Assembly: GCA_023458555.1 (NCBI GenBank)
Contig: JAEWYS010000010.1
Location: 1-43,451, forward strand
Length of the DNA stretch: 43,451 bases
Direction: 5' to 3'
From: Bacteroidota bacterium
Lineage (GTDB): Bacteria > Bacteroidota > Bacteroidia > Cytophagales > Cytophagaceae
Of the stretch, positions 1-9,830 are shown piece after piece (within the stretch, counting starts at the first letter, position 1; each line of letters starts with the position of its first letter). Below the pieces are notes generated by a model. That model did not search any database. It had not been told where the DNA came from and was given only the letters and a program-made list of their open reading frames with translations. The translations under genes were made by a program, and so were the position numbers.

Positions 1-182
1 ATTTATCTGCTCTTTTTACATTTTTTTAAATAATTTATAAGCTTCTAAGTTATTAATAGATTAACTTCCTGTTTTGAGTTCTTGAGCATTGGGAAAAGGT
101 TCGTTTGTTCCATAATTCGTTAGCTAACTAATGTATGGGATTTTTATTTTAAAGGCGTTAATATTTTGTATTCATATAGCTT

Positions 183-2426
183 ATGTTAGGTAAAGGTGAT
201 TCACTAAGTCTTTCTGTCTATTTGGGTGTTGCAATCCTGATAGGGATATTAATTTTTGGTTTCTATTTCGATTGGGCGATTATCGATCCTTCTAATACGG
301 CATGGTTGTTAAATGCAGGTGGAGATTCCTTGCAGCACTATCTTGGTAGCTACGCTTTTAGAGCTGACGATTGGCATTTCCCTTTAACAAAAACTACATT
401 GATCAATACGCCTGAAGGGGTTTCTATCATATATACCGATTCTAATCCTTTGCTTTCAATTTTTTTTAAATTGTTTCGAAGAATATTCCTTCCGGAGTAC
501 CAATTTTTTGGCCTTTGGTTTCTTATTTGTTGGATTTTACAGAGTGTTTTTAGTTTTTTAATTTTAAAGAGATTAACAAATGATTATTTGTTCTCAATAC
601 TGGGCACATTCCTTTTTTGTCTACTGCCTGCACAAATTCACCGTACCATGCATGCCAACTTACTTGGTTTTTGGTTAATATTATGGGCTATATACATATA
701 TATAATTCCAAACCTAAGTATTTCAGAGAAGCAACGATCATTTTTTATTGTTGTAATTGTAGCAGCCATGGTACATCCGTATTTAGCGAATATGTGTTTA
801 ATGATTTTCGGAACATGGATATTGTTTCAGCTAATTAGGATTTTTCAAAGAAGAAACGAATATGCTGCTTTTTCTCATTTCTTGCAATTTGCTTTAACAA
901 CTCTTCTTTATAGTCTTTTATTTGTTTTGATATTGTGGTGTTTGGGTTTTTTTTATAACAGGCCTGACAATCAGGGGTTAATGGGATTTGGTTACTATTC
1001 AATGAATTTACTATCTCCAGTAAATCCTCATCATGCTGAGTTCTCAGCTATACTTAAGCCATTTGCAACTATGGATGGGCAATATGAAGGATTCAATTAC
1101 TTAGGCCTGGGAGTTATAATATTGTTTTCCAGTCTCTATTTATGTTTTTTGACTAAGTACTTAAAAAAATACAAATTTAACATTCTTGTATGGTGCATTT
1201 TCCTTGTAATTCTCGGCAATTCGTCTCCAGATACATTGTCAATCCAAGAGAAAGCTGTTTTTTTTGCAATTCTCACAACATATTTTATTATAGTCTTTCT
1301 TGTATTAAAATTCAAAAGACTTGATTTTTCACTTTTATTAATTCCTGCAAGTATATGCTTTTTAATTGCTGTATCTAATAATGCATTTATTGGGCATTAT
1401 AATTTGTACAATATACAATTGAATGAGGATTCTGCGTATGTTGGCTTATTAAGATTAATGAGATCCTCTGGTAGGTTTTTCTGGTTAACTATTCATATAT
1501 TATTGATATTTGCTATTTGTATATTATATAAGGAGATAGGGACAAAGAAGATTGCATGCTTTTTTATTATTCAACTGATAATTATACAGTTTGTTGACTT
1601 GTCATCCTGTTACAAAAGGGTTAATGTGTCTCAGCGAAATTATTCGACATCTTTAAATGAGAAAGAGCAAAAGACTATCCTTGCCTCAAAAGAGGTACGC
1701 TTTTTGGGTAATGCAGATTTAAAAATAGCGGAATTCGCACTTCTGCATAAGATTCCGATAAATAACTTTTATACAGCACATAGCACTGGTACATTAACAT
1801 ATCACAAAATACAAGATGAACGACAAAGGTTTAGGAGAGGTGTGATTGATAGTTCTGCATTATATCTCATGGAACTAAAAGATTTGGATGTAGATGTGCC
1901 CCTGAAATTGAAATCAATGTTTTTCAATAAATTCCATTTGTTATATTCCCCTTATGAAGATGATCTGGAAAGTAATCTTGTTATAACCAGAACTCGGAAA
2001 GATTCTTTGCATTATATAAATGAACTTATCAGTAAAAATGAAATCAGTATTGTAGCTGTTGCGGATGAAGCTTCCGGAAATTTATCGGAGGAATTTAAAC
2101 ATAATTGGAAAAATATCTATGGTTCAAACATTCCTGATCTGGGATATAGAAATTCGTATTTGGCCGTATTTCTAAATGGTAAGTTATATAAAGAATGTAT
2201 TTCAGCTGATAATAAAGTGGAATTCTTTGAGATTATCAATGATATAACTGTACAAATTATGAGTGCAGGAGCAATGAACGGTTCATTTGCCTCTATAAAA
2301 ATAGATGGGATCGAACTTTCCTTGAACGAAAGAGGTCTCAATGTTGTTTCAGGCAATCATATTAATGATATTCTCCAATTCGAAGCAATCAACTTTGATA
2401 CACATGCAATTAATTTTGTATTTTAA
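183..2426 (+). CDS. DUF6311-like polytopic membrane protein
   Basis: A 747-residue integral membrane protein. The N-terminal part (about residues 10-460) has roughly eleven hydrophobic segments and begins with a conserved-looking luminal loop, GGDSLQHYLGSYAFRADDW (about 46-64), followed by SIIYTDSNPLLSIFFK (81-96) and QFFGLWFLICWILQ (107-120). This pattern recalls DUF6311 proteins, which resemble GT-C glycosyltransferases; that assignment is from memory of the family. Residues about 480-747 lack membrane segments and form a soluble C-terminal region. A role in transferring sugars at the cytoplasmic membrane is an inference. The gene stands alone and converges on the lytic transglycosylase. 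The start is the first ATG of the open frame; no strong Shine-Dalgarno is seen, as is common in Bacteroidota. Confidence 0.75.
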   Translation: MLGKGDSLSLSVYLGVAILIGILIFGFYFDWAIIDPSNTAWLLNAGGDSLQHYLGSYAFRADDWHFPLTKTTLINTPEGVSIIYTDSNPLLSIFFKLFRRIFLPEYQFFGLWFLICWILQSVFSFLILKRLTNDYLFSILGTFLFCLLPAQIHRTMHANLLGFWLILWAIYIYIIPNLSISEKQRSFFIVVIVAAMVHPYLANMCLMIFGTWILFQLIRIFQRRNEYAAFSHFLQFALTTLLYSLLFVLILWCLGFFYNRPDNQGLMGFGYYSMNLLSPVNPHHAEFSAILKPFATMDGQYEGFNYLGLGVIILFSSLYLCFLTKYLKKYKFNILVWCIFLVILGNSSPDTLSIQEKAVFFAILTTYFIIVFLVLKFKRLDFSLLLIPASICFLIAVSNNAFIGHYNLYNIQLNEDSAYVGLLRLMRSSGRFFWLTIHILLIFAICILYKEIGTKKIACFFIIQLIIIQFVDLSSCYKRVNVSQRNYSTSLNEKEQKTILASKEVRFLGNADLKIAEFALLHKIPINNFYTAHSTGTLTYHKIQDERQRFRRGVIDSSALYLMELKDLDVDVPLKLKSMFFNKFHLLYSPYEDDLESNLVITRTRKDSLHYINELISKNEISIVAVADEASGNLSEEFKHNWKNIYGSNIPDLGYRNSYLAVFLNGKLYKECISADNKVEFFEIINDITVQIMSAGAMNGSFASIKIDGIELSLNERGLNVVSGNHINDILQFEAINFDTHAINFVF

Positions 2427-2465
2427 TTTGTTGTTGTTTGGGAAAGAAGTAGAGTTCGCATATGC

Positions 2466-3503
2466 TTATTTTAGTTTTTCCTCCATTTTAACTTTTATCA
2501 CCTCCACTGCTGAATCTTTTTGAACAGATGTTTCTGTAGGTGAGACTGAGTTCAACTCGTCTGAGATTGCTTTTTTCGGATTAGTTATACCAAACGCATT
2601 ATTAGGTACAAGCAAGAGGAAACTTTGCCCCTCTTCAACCGTCAACGAATTCTTTAGCAGCCAGGGGTTATACTCTTTCAAGGTGAGGTATGGTACATTG
2701 AGCTTCTTACTATAAGTAATCAGATTAGATATTGTGGAATCAACCCGAATCTTTTTGATGTAGCTGTTACGCTTGTATTGCTTAATGGTGAATTTATATT
2801 TTTCCGGATTGCTTATCAGGTCCTTCATTGCTAATATTTTATACATATATCTTGATGTTTCGTCATTCAGCTCAAGATCATAAAAATTATCAACTTGCTG
2901 ATTTTCATACGCTCTCTGAAGGCCTGATATACCCCGATTGTAGGATGCAGCCGCTGAGGTCCAGTTCCCGAATACTTTATATGATTTTTTAAAATATCTG
3001 CAGGCTGCTTCACTTGCTTTTATGGGATGATAGCGTTCATCTATTTCATCATTTATAATCAGACCAAGATCTTCAGCAGTAGATTGGGTCAACTGCCAAA
3101 AGCCAGCTGCATTTTTATGGGAAATTGCGTTAGTTAGATTGCTTTCAGCAACTGCCAGATACTTAAAATCATCAGGAAGCTGATGTTTTCTGATGATATA
3201 CTCTATTTCGGGCAACCAGATACGAACGTTCCTTAGCAAGAGCCTCGTACTGGAGTTTTGCCTCGTATTGTGTTTTAGCTCCCGTTCAAATCGCTGATAA
3301 CTTGAGGGAGTTTTAAAATGTACTTTTTCACCGGCAAATGTAATTTCATCAGGCAGCTTTAGAATAAATTCATTATGGCTGTCCTGAATCCTTGCGGAAT
3401 AGTATAACTTCACATTTTTCTTACTTTTGACAACAGTGTAGCCAAATATGAAGCAAAATACAAGCCCACAGGTAAAGGCCGTTATGATCTTTTTGTCAAT
3501 CAT
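2466..3503 (-). CDS. Lytic transglycosylase (SLT domain, MltD-like)
   Basis: A 345-residue murein-cleaving enzyme predicted to act in the periplasm. An N-terminal hydrophobic segment (about 6-24) would anchor or export it. The catalytic SLT domain spans about 90-240 and shows the family features: the catalytic Glu in YLAVAESNL (Glu120), then AAGFWQLTQSTAEDLGL and SAAASYNRGISGL. Residues about 245-310 may be a LysM-like tail, with LNVPYLTLKEYNPWL resembling part of that fold. The gene overlaps the upstream LOG-family gene by one base (TGATG), so the two are probably co-transcribed and translationally coupled. Its role in cell-wall turnover is inferred from the family. Confidence 0.88.
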   Translation of the reverse strand: MIDKKIITAFTCGLVFCFIFGYTVVKSKKNVKLYYSARIQDSHNEFILKLPDEITFAGEKVHFKTPSSYQRFERELKHNTRQNSSTRLLLRNVRIWLPEIEYIIRKHQLPDDFKYLAVAESNLTNAISHKNAAGFWQLTQSTAEDLGLIINDEIDERYHPIKASEAACRYFKKSYKVFGNWTSAAASYNRGISGLQRAYENQQVDNFYDLELNDETSRYMYKILAMKDLISNPEKYKFTIKQYKRNSYIKKIRVDSTISNLITYSKKLNVPYLTLKEYNPWLLKNSLTVEEGQSFLLLVPNNAFGITNPKKAISDELNSVSPTETSVQKDSAVEVIKVKMEEKLK

Positions 3504-4303
3504 CAGAAATTAGGTTGCAGCAGATACTTCGAATAGAAGTCATCTATTACTTTTACTGCTTCTGAAGGTGTGTCAACCAAACTAAATAAACTTAAGTCGG
3601 ATGTATCAACACATGCTTCCTGTTCACATAAAACGTCTTTAATCCAGCTGATTAAACCCTTCCAGTATGATTTACCAACCAAAACTATGGGGAAACGGCC
3701 GATTTTACCGGTCTGAATCAGTGTTAACGCTTCGAAGAACTCATCCATTGTGCCAAATCCCCCAGGCATAACAATGAACCCCTGAGAGTATTTAACAAAC
3801 ATAACTTTTCGAACAAAGAAATGCTCAAAATTCAGAAGCTTATCCCGGTCAATATATACGTTATTAAATTGTTCAAAGGGTAACATAATATTGAGTCCCA
3901 CTGAGCGGCCGTTTTCCATGCGGGCTCCTTTATTGGCAGCTTCCATTATGCCGGGCCCCCCCCCGGAAATCACTCCGTATCCATGTCGTACAAGCTTTGC
4001 AGCTATTTCTACGGTCATTTGATAATATTGGTTATCAGGCTGTGTCCTTGCGGAACCAAATATTGATACACATGGACCTATTTTGGCCAGCTTCTCAAAT
4101 CCTTCTACAAACTCTGACATTACTTTAAAAATAGCCCAGGAATCAGAGCTTTTGATCTCGTTCCAATCTTTTTCCTTGAAGGCCCGACGTATTTTATGTT
4201 CATTTTCAACCGGAGTTTCTGTTACGGTCGGACTGATATGCATTTCGTTTAACTGCTTCCTCTTCTTGGGTTTTTTATTTTCTGAGTTCTTCACTTCCTT
4301 CAT
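3503..4303 (-). CDS. LOG-family protein (TIGR00730, Rossmann fold)
   Basis: A 266-residue protein of the family once annotated as lysine decarboxylase and now known to include cytokinin riboside 5'-monophosphate phosphoribohydrolases (LOG). Diagnostic motifs are GGGPGIMEAANKGA (114-127) and PGGFGTMDEFFE (180-191), which contribute to the nucleotide-binding site and catalysis. The first about 50 residues are lysine-rich and lie outside the core fold. It is the first gene of a two-gene minus-strand unit with the lytic transglycosylase and is divergent from the OmpH-like gene across about 270 bases. The true substrate in this bacterium is unknown; hydrolysis of a nucleoside 5'-monophosphate is the family-based guess. 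Confidence 0.88.
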   Translation of the reverse strand: MKEVKNSENKKPKKRKQLNEMHISPTVTETPVENEHKIRRAFKEKDWNEIKSSDSWAIFKVMSEFVEGFEKLAKIGPCVSIFGSARTQPDNQYYQMTVEIAAKLVRHGYGVISGGGPGIMEAANKGARMENGRSVGLNIMLPFEQFNNVYIDRDKLLNFEHFFVRKVMFVKYSQGFIVMPGGFGTMDEFFEALTLIQTGKIGRFPIVLVGKSYWKGLISWIKDVLCEQEACVDTSDLSLFSLVDTPSEAVKVIDDFYSKYLLQPNF

Positions 4304-4576
4304 TATAAGTATGTATTTATTTCATAATAATCCAGTACTGCTAATCAGTTATATATAATTTTTATAAGCCGGGCAATGTTTGGATGTCATTACAATAAAT
4401 ATTGACCTCTGGCTCGAATGCAGGGAAGGTTGCCAGGATTACAGAATCGTTTTGGATCAAACTTTCAATGATTTTGTATATACATAAGACATTTTTTTAT
4501 ACTTTAGGGAGAATAATCCAGCCCTTAGGTATGGGCAATTACTTTTTAAGAAAAATTAAACGGAGGAAAACTTTTT

Positions 4577-5260
4577 GTGAAAAACGTGTCACTTATTCTG
4601 AATGTTGTTCTGGCTATTGCGGTTGGAGTACTGTACTACCTGCATTTTACCACAAACTCTACTATTACTAGTCCCCAAAAAGATCATAAGGTTGTAGATG
4701 AAAAGGCGGAAAACATAGAAATCCTCCCTGATTCGCTGGTTATAGCTGATGACACAACTGATTCTGAATCTCCTGCCCAAGCCAGTAAAGAAATATCCGG
4801 AAAAATAGCTTTTATTGATCTGGAAGAATTCTATGCCAGGTATGAATTTTACAAACAAGGTGTGAAAAATATCGAACGAAGTATAGAAAATAAGCAAAAT
4901 CAGCTTATTTCCAAGCAAAAGGCGTTGGAGGAGGAGTTCATGAAATATCAGCAGACAGCCCCAACCCTGTCGGAAACATATCGTAAAACAAAAGAGCAGC
5001 AACTGATGGAGCAGGAGCAGGAGTTGTTCAAGTTACGTGATGAGCTTCAACAACAGCAGGAGAACGAATTCAACAATTTCAATACAAGCTTGCTGAAGAA
5101 GGTGGATGATTATGTGAAGGATCTTAGCAAGCAGCAGCAGTATGATTACGTGTTCACTTATACGAAAGGTGGCCCGTCTATTATGGTATATGCTAAAGAT
5201 AGTCTCGATATTACCGGAGAGGTTGTTGAAGGCTTAAACAAGGCTTACAGAAAAAAATAA
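4577..5260 (+). CDS. OmpH/Skp-like periplasmic protein
   Basis: A 227-residue protein with an N-terminal hydrophobic segment (about 4-24), an acidic Ser/Thr-rich linker (25-75), and a Skp/OmpH-type region. The latter begins GKIAFIDLEEFYARYEF (about 75-91) and continues as a long Gln/Glu/Lys-rich coiled coil (about 92-180), ending in a small beta segment. Skp-like proteins chaperone outer-membrane proteins in the periplasm. I chose the GTG start at 4577 because GGAGGA lies about nine bases upstream (4562-4567), an unusually clear Shine-Dalgarno for this phylum, and because it yields a complete signal segment. The next gene starts 12 bases after the stop. Confidence 0.82.
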   Translation: MKNVSLILNVVLAIAVGVLYYLHFTTNSTITSPQKDHKVVDEKAENIEILPDSLVIADDTTDSESPAQASKEISGKIAFIDLEEFYARYEFYKQGVKNIERSIENKQNQLISKQKALEEEFMKYQQTAPTLSETYRKTKEQQLMEQEQELFKLRDELQQQQENEFNNFNTSLLKKVDDYVKDLSKQQQYDYVFTYTKGGPSIMVYAKDSLDITGEVVEGLNKAYRKK

Positions 5261-5272
5261 ACCCTAAAAGCA

Positions 5273-5629
5273 ATGAAAAGAAAAGCTACTAAGTTTGCGG
5301 TAATTGTTATCTCTATTCTTTTAGCTGAACTTATCCATGAGTATGTGCAGCATTTTTTTCATGGCTGGGTTCAGAAATCAGCATTTGGAATTTATATTTC
5401 CGTATTGATCTCAATGGCTGTAGCTGTAGCCGTGTTTTACCCCGCTTTTCATGTTATAGATTCTTATTTGAAAGCAGCAAGCCAGAAATATATTCAGGGT
5501 ACAAAGAAAATTGGCAAGAACAGTTTTGTTGCTTTAATGATTGGCTTTCTGCTTGCCCTGTTTTTACTGTTCATCGGATTCTCCGAAATATGGTACAATC
5601 AAAATCCACTTGGCTCACTGTTTCGATAA
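5273..5629 (+). CDS. Small membrane protein of unknown function
   Basis: A 118-residue protein with three likely membrane helices: about 8-27, 38-62 and 85-108. Charged stretches (KRKATK at the start and QKYIQGTKKIGK between the second and third helix) would face the cytoplasm. I do not recognise a family. It begins 12 bases after the OmpH-like gene and ends 21 bases before the methyltransferase gene, so it probably sits in one transcript with them. A role with the OmpH-like protein is only suggested by position. Confidence 0.65.
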   Translation: MKRKATKFAVIVISILLAELIHEYVQHFFHGWVQKSAFGIYISVLISMAVAVAVFYPAFHVIDSYLKAASQKYIQGTKKIGKNSFVALMIGFLLALFLLFIGFSEIWYNQNPLGSLFR

Positions 5630-5650
5630 GGTCAAAGGCAACTCTTATTT

Positions 5651-6823
5651 ATGGCTGATTTTAATAAAGAATCACAGATTCTTGTCACGTGTCCTAAGAA
5701 TATAGCCCCGGTACTTGCAGAAGAAATAAAGGGTTTGGGCTTCTCTGTTCTGAATATGCAGCCTGCTTTTGTAGAATTAAAGGGATCGCTTTCTGACTGT
5801 ATGAAACTCAATTTGTGGCTTCGTACCGCTCATAAAGTTTTGTATAAGATTGCAGACTTTAATGCCAGCAATCCGGACCAGCTTTATCAGATAGTCAAAC
5901 GAATAAACTGGGAAGAGTTTATTCCGGCAGATGGATTTTTCTCCGTTTCCTCTCAGGTGGTTAACGAGCATATACGTGATACGCGTTTTGCCAATCTGAG
6001 AGTGAAAGATGCTATTGCTGACAGAATAAAAGATAAAAAAGGCATCAGGCCTGATTCTGGTTCGGAAAGACATGGAATAGTGGTCTTTTTACACTGGAAA
6101 GAGGATGAGGCATCAATATTTATTGATACCTCTGGTGAAACTATTGCCAAACATGGATACAGAAAGCTGCCACATAAAGCACCCATGCAGGAAACGCTTG
6201 CTGCTGCCGTAATTTTGACTTCTGTATGGAAGCCAGGCCAAAACTTTATAAACCCCATGTGTGGTAGCGGAACCTTAGCCATCGAGGCAGCTCTGATTGC
6301 CTGCAATATTGCTCCAGGAGTGTTTCGAGACAACTTTGGGTTTATGCATCTGGTCGGTTTTCCGATAATAGAGTGGAAAAATCTGAGTGATGTTGCGGAA
6401 AGTGGTGAAAAAGAGCTCCAGGGGCGATTTGTTTTGTCTGATATTGATCCTCAGGCTATAGAGGTTTCCCGAAAGAATGCTCTTTCCGCAGGATTTAAAC
6501 GGGAATTGGAATTTGAAATCTGTTCTTTTGAAGAAACTCAGATACCGGAAAATGAAGACGGAGTTGTTATTTTAAATCCGGAATATGGAGAGCGCCTTGG
6601 TGAGATTAGCGAGCTGACTGAAACTTATCAGGCAATAGGTGATTTTTTTAAGAAGAAGTGCAATGGTTATACCGGATACATTTTTACCGGTAATGCTGAT
6701 CTTGCTAAGAAGATCGGTCTCAGGCCCAAGCGTAAAATCCCTTTCTATAATGGGCAGATTGAAGCCCGATTGCTTGAGTATGAGCTGTATACCGGGTCTC
6801 GAAAAAGTAAATATAACCTTTGA
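5651..6823 (+). CDS. THUMP-domain class I RNA methyltransferase (RlmL/Trm14-like)
   Basis: A 390-residue SAM-dependent methyltransferase. The N-terminal THUMP domain (about 5-165) binds RNA; the Rossmann catalytic domain follows. Motif I is NPMCGSGTLAIEAALIA (201-217), and FVLSDIDPQAIEVSRKNA (260-277) carries the acidic SAM-binding loop. The catalytic motif, usually NPPYGERL in N2-guanine methyltransferases, here reads NPEYGERL (309-316), with Glu in place of the second Pro. The likely product is N2-methylguanosine in 23S rRNA or tRNA, a family-based inference. It lies 21 bases after the small membrane protein gene and 33 bases before the lipid kinase gene. Confidence 0.88.
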   Translation: MADFNKESQILVTCPKNIAPVLAEEIKGLGFSVLNMQPAFVELKGSLSDCMKLNLWLRTAHKVLYKIADFNASNPDQLYQIVKRINWEEFIPADGFFSVSSQVVNEHIRDTRFANLRVKDAIADRIKDKKGIRPDSGSERHGIVVFLHWKEDEASIFIDTSGETIAKHGYRKLPHKAPMQETLAAAVILTSVWKPGQNFINPMCGSGTLAIEAALIACNIAPGVFRDNFGFMHLVGFPIIEWKNLSDVAESGEKELQGRFVLSDIDPQAIEVSRKNALSAGFKRELEFEICSFEETQIPENEDGVVILNPEYGERLGEISELTETYQAIGDFFKKKCNGYTGYIFTGNADLAKKIGLRPKRKIPFYNGQIEARLLEYELYTGSRKSKYNL

Positions 6824-6856
6824 AATATGTCATGAGTTTCTCAATAGAGGAGATTC

Positions 6857-7738
6857 ATGGAAGCTAAAGAAAGAAAATATATTTTTGTTCTGAATCCCAT
6901 TGCCGGGGGAAGAAAAAAGGAGCAAGTGCCAGCTCAGATTGACAAATTTTGTAACCGGGCAAAATGTAACTTCAGGATTTATAAAACAACCGGACATAAT
7001 GATCTGAATAAGCTGAGGAAAGTTTTTGACATCTTTACCCCGGATGCAGTAATTGCTATTGGCGGAGACGGTACGGTAAATCTGGTAGGAAACCTTCTGG
7101 TGTATACTGATATACCAATCGGGATAATTCCACTGGGATCCGGAAACGGACTTGCTAAAGATCTTGGTTTGCCTATGGATCTTGAAGATGCCTTTGAGTT
7201 AATTCACCGGTTCGAATCCAGGTATATTGATTCACTTAACATAAACGGGATAAACTGTTTTCATCTTAGTGACCTCGGTTATAATGCCCGTGTAGTACAT
7301 CGTTTTGCTCATGGATGGCTTCGAGGTAAAATAAGTTATTTCTGGTATGGCATTTCAGAGTTTCTAAGGTTCCGTTCTTTTCCCTTTGAGTTAAACACAA
7401 AGATTGAAAGCTACACAGGAGAGGCGTTTATGATGATTATTTCCAATGCCAACAAATTTGGAACTAATATCTCCATTAATCCCCTTGGGGAAATTGATGA
7501 TGGCTGGTTCGAAATCAGTATTTTTAAGCCTTTTTCGGTCTCCAGAATACCTTACATTATTTATCACTTGCTGAACGACACGATTCATCAGACTCCTTTT
7601 TATAAAGTAGTACGGACTCGAAAAGCCTTGATCAGAAACATAACGGAAGAATGTCAGCACATTGATGGTGAACCAATAGCTTTAAGTGAAGAAATACACG
7701 TCGAGATCATGTCTAAATCACTCAGAGTTATAATGTAG
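6857..7738 (+). CDS. Diacylglycerol-kinase-family lipid kinase
   Basis: A 293-residue soluble kinase of the DagK/YegS/BmrU family, which phosphorylates lipid alcohols with ATP. It shows the nucleotide-binding motif GGDGTVN (69-75), preceded by PDAVIAI, and the glycine-rich motif PLGSGNGLAKDLGLP (92-106). NPIAGGRKK near the N-terminus is also typical. The length is normal for the family. A Shine-Dalgarno-like AGAGGAG (6846-6852) precedes the ATG. The gene converges on uvrB with only five bases between the stop codons. The exact lipid substrate cannot be told from sequence. Confidence 0.88.
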   Translation: MEAKERKYIFVLNPIAGGRKKEQVPAQIDKFCNRAKCNFRIYKTTGHNDLNKLRKVFDIFTPDAVIAIGGDGTVNLVGNLLVYTDIPIGIIPLGSGNGLAKDLGLPMDLEDAFELIHRFESRYIDSLNINGINCFHLSDLGYNARVVHRFAHGWLRGKISYFWYGISEFLRFRSFPFELNTKIESYTGEAFMMIISNANKFGTNISINPLGEIDDGWFEISIFKPFSVSRIPYIIYHLLNDTIHQTPFYKVVRTRKALIRNITEECQHIDGEPIALSEEIHVEIMSKSLRVIM

Positions 7739-7743
7739 CGTGC

Positions 7744-9762
7744 TTACTTTTTTTCCAGCAAAGCAACTAGGTTGAGATATTCATCCCGTAGCCTGGCTGC
7801 TTCGATGAAATCGAGATCTTTGGCTGCTTTTTCCATTTGTTTTTTAGCGCTATCTGCCATTTTCTGTAATTCTTTTTTGGACAGATATGCGAGTACAGGA
7901 TCAGCAACGAGTGAATGCTCCTCGGGGATATAATAGTTTTTATGATCCTTTTTACTGTCGGCTACTGAAGTCTGTGTCAGAATTGCATCCCGGTTTTTAA
8001 CAACTGAGCGTGGAGTTATATTATGCAACGTATTATAGCCAATTTGTAAAGAGCGTCGTCTGTTTGTTTCATCTATTGCCTTTTTCATTGATTCTGTCAG
8101 CGAGTCAGCGTACATGATGACCATTCCGTTTTCATTCCGGGCTGCTCTCCCGATTGTTTGTATAAGCGAGCGCTGATTTCTTAGAAAACCCTCTTTGTCG
8201 GCATCCATGATGGCAACAAGAGATACTTCCGGCAGATCCAGACCTTCCCTCAAGAGGTTTACCCCTACAAGGACATCAAAGACTCCAAGCCGGAGTTCCC
8301 GTAAAATCTCGACACGATCCAGGACCTTTACCTCTGAATGAATATATCGGCATTTGATATTAAGCTGATCCAGATAACGAGAGAGTTCCTCCGCCATGCG
8401 TTTGGTAAGTGTGGTGATAAGAACACGCTCCTTCTTTTCAATTCGCAGTGTAATCTCTTCCAGCAGGTCATCAATCTGATTGATACTTGGTCTGACTTCA
8501 ATCAACGGGTCAAGCAAACCTGTTGGTCTGATAATCTGCTCTACCACTTCTCCGGCAGTCTGAGTAAGCTCATAATCGCCGGGAGTTGCACTGACATATA
8601 TAACCTGCCGGATCATTCCTTCAAATTCGTTAAAAGTGAGCGGGCGATTGTCAAGCGCAGAAGGCAGTCTGAATCCATAATCAACAAGATTTGCTTTACG
8701 ACTGCGGTCGCCTCCCCACATTGCTCTTACCTGAGGCATGGTAACATGGCTTTCGTCAATGATCATCAGATAATCATCCGGGAAATAATCGAGAAGACAG
8801 AATGGGCGTTGTCCACTTTGTCTTCTGTCAAAGTATCTTGAGTAGTTTTCAACTCCTGAGCAATAACCGATTTCTCTCATCATTTCAATATCAAATTCGG
8901 TACGCTCCTGAATTCGTTTAGCTTCAAGGAATTTTCCTTCGGCTTCGAAGAGTTTTACCTGAGCTACAAGATCATCCTGGATTTCGCGTATTGCAAGATT
9001 CAATGAATCTTTGCCGGTGACGAACAGATTGGCAGGATAAAGTGTAAGAGTTGACTCTTCCCCGAGCATTTTACCGGAAAAAGGGTCTATCACATGGATA
9101 GTTTCAATTTCGTCACCCCACATGATTATTCGGTATGCAAAATCAGCATAAGCGGGAAATACATCAATTGTGTCTCCTGTTACCCTGAAAGTACCACGTT
9201 TGAACTCTGCAGTTGTCCGTGAATATAATATCTGCACAAAAGAATACAACAAACTATTGCGGCTAATCACCTGGGTTTTATGAAGGCTTACTATATTCTT
9301 CCCGAACTCTTCCGGGTTCCCGATTCCGTATATACAGGAGATGGAAGCAACAACTATAACATCCCGCCGGCCAGACATCAGCGCTGAAGTTGCTGCCAGT
9401 CGCAGCTTTTCAATTTCCTCATTGATCGACAGGTCCTTTTCTATATAGGTATTGCTGGTCGGGATATATGCTTCCGGCTGATAATAATCGTAATACGATA
9501 TAAAATATTCGACCTTATTATCAGGGAAAAAGTGCTTAAACTCACCATATAGCTGAGCCGCCAGTGTTTTGTTGTGGCTTAGTATAATAGCCGGGCGTTG
9601 CGTTCTTTCGATCAGATTCGCGATTGTGAAAGTTTTGCCTGAACCAGTTACTCCCAGTAAAACCTGGGATGGCTCGCCTCTGTTTACACCCTCTTCGAGC
9701 TGTTTAATTGCTTTGGGCTGGTCTCCGGTAGGTTGATAATCAGATCGGATTTTGAATCTCAT
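7744..9762 (-). CDS. uvrB: Excinuclease ABC subunit B
   Basis: UvrB is the damage-verifying helicase-like subunit of bacterial nucleotide excision repair; it is loaded by UvrA and recruits UvrC. The 672-residue protein has the normal length. The Walker A motif GVTGSGKT is at 37-44, the damage-binding beta-hairpin region includes YYDYYQPEAYIP (about 91-102), the DESH-type Walker B is IIDESHVTMPQVRAMWGG (about 336-353), and helicase motifs V and VI include VGVNLLREGLDLPEVSL and QTIGRAARN. A C-terminal UVR motif (about 628-668) mediates contact with UvrC. The coding frame is intact. It reads toward the lipid kinase gene. Confidence 0.98.
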   Translation of the reverse strand: MRFKIRSDYQPTGDQPKAIKQLEEGVNRGEPSQVLLGVTGSGKTFTIANLIERTQRPAIILSHNKTLAAQLYGEFKHFFPDNKVEYFISYYDYYQPEAYIPTSNTYIEKDLSINEEIEKLRLAATSALMSGRRDVIVVASISCIYGIGNPEEFGKNIVSLHKTQVISRNSLLYSFVQILYSRTTAEFKRGTFRVTGDTIDVFPAYADFAYRIIMWGDEIETIHVIDPFSGKMLGEESTLTLYPANLFVTGKDSLNLAIREIQDDLVAQVKLFEAEGKFLEAKRIQERTEFDIEMMREIGYCSGVENYSRYFDRRQSGQRPFCLLDYFPDDYLMIIDESHVTMPQVRAMWGGDRSRKANLVDYGFRLPSALDNRPLTFNEFEGMIRQVIYVSATPGDYELTQTAGEVVEQIIRPTGLLDPLIEVRPSINQIDDLLEEITLRIEKKERVLITTLTKRMAEELSRYLDQLNIKCRYIHSEVKVLDRVEILRELRLGVFDVLVGVNLLREGLDLPEVSLVAIMDADKEGFLRNQRSLIQTIGRAARNENGMVIMYADSLTESMKKAIDETNRRRSLQIGYNTLHNITPRSVVKNRDAILTQTSVADSKKDHKNYYIPEEHSLVADPVLAYLSKKELQKMADSAKKQMEKAAKDLDFIEAARLRDEYLNLVALLEKK

Positions 9763-9830
9763 AGTAACGCAAATTTGGGCAAAACATCTTTAGTTTGACA
9801 GCAATACCGTACAACAACAATAAAACAGAA

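Noticed and set aside
4402..4671. An 89-codon plus-strand ORF upstream of the OmpH-like gene.
   Set aside because: It overlaps the OmpH-like gene in another frame and has no recognisable protein character; the region is better seen as a divergent promoter region.
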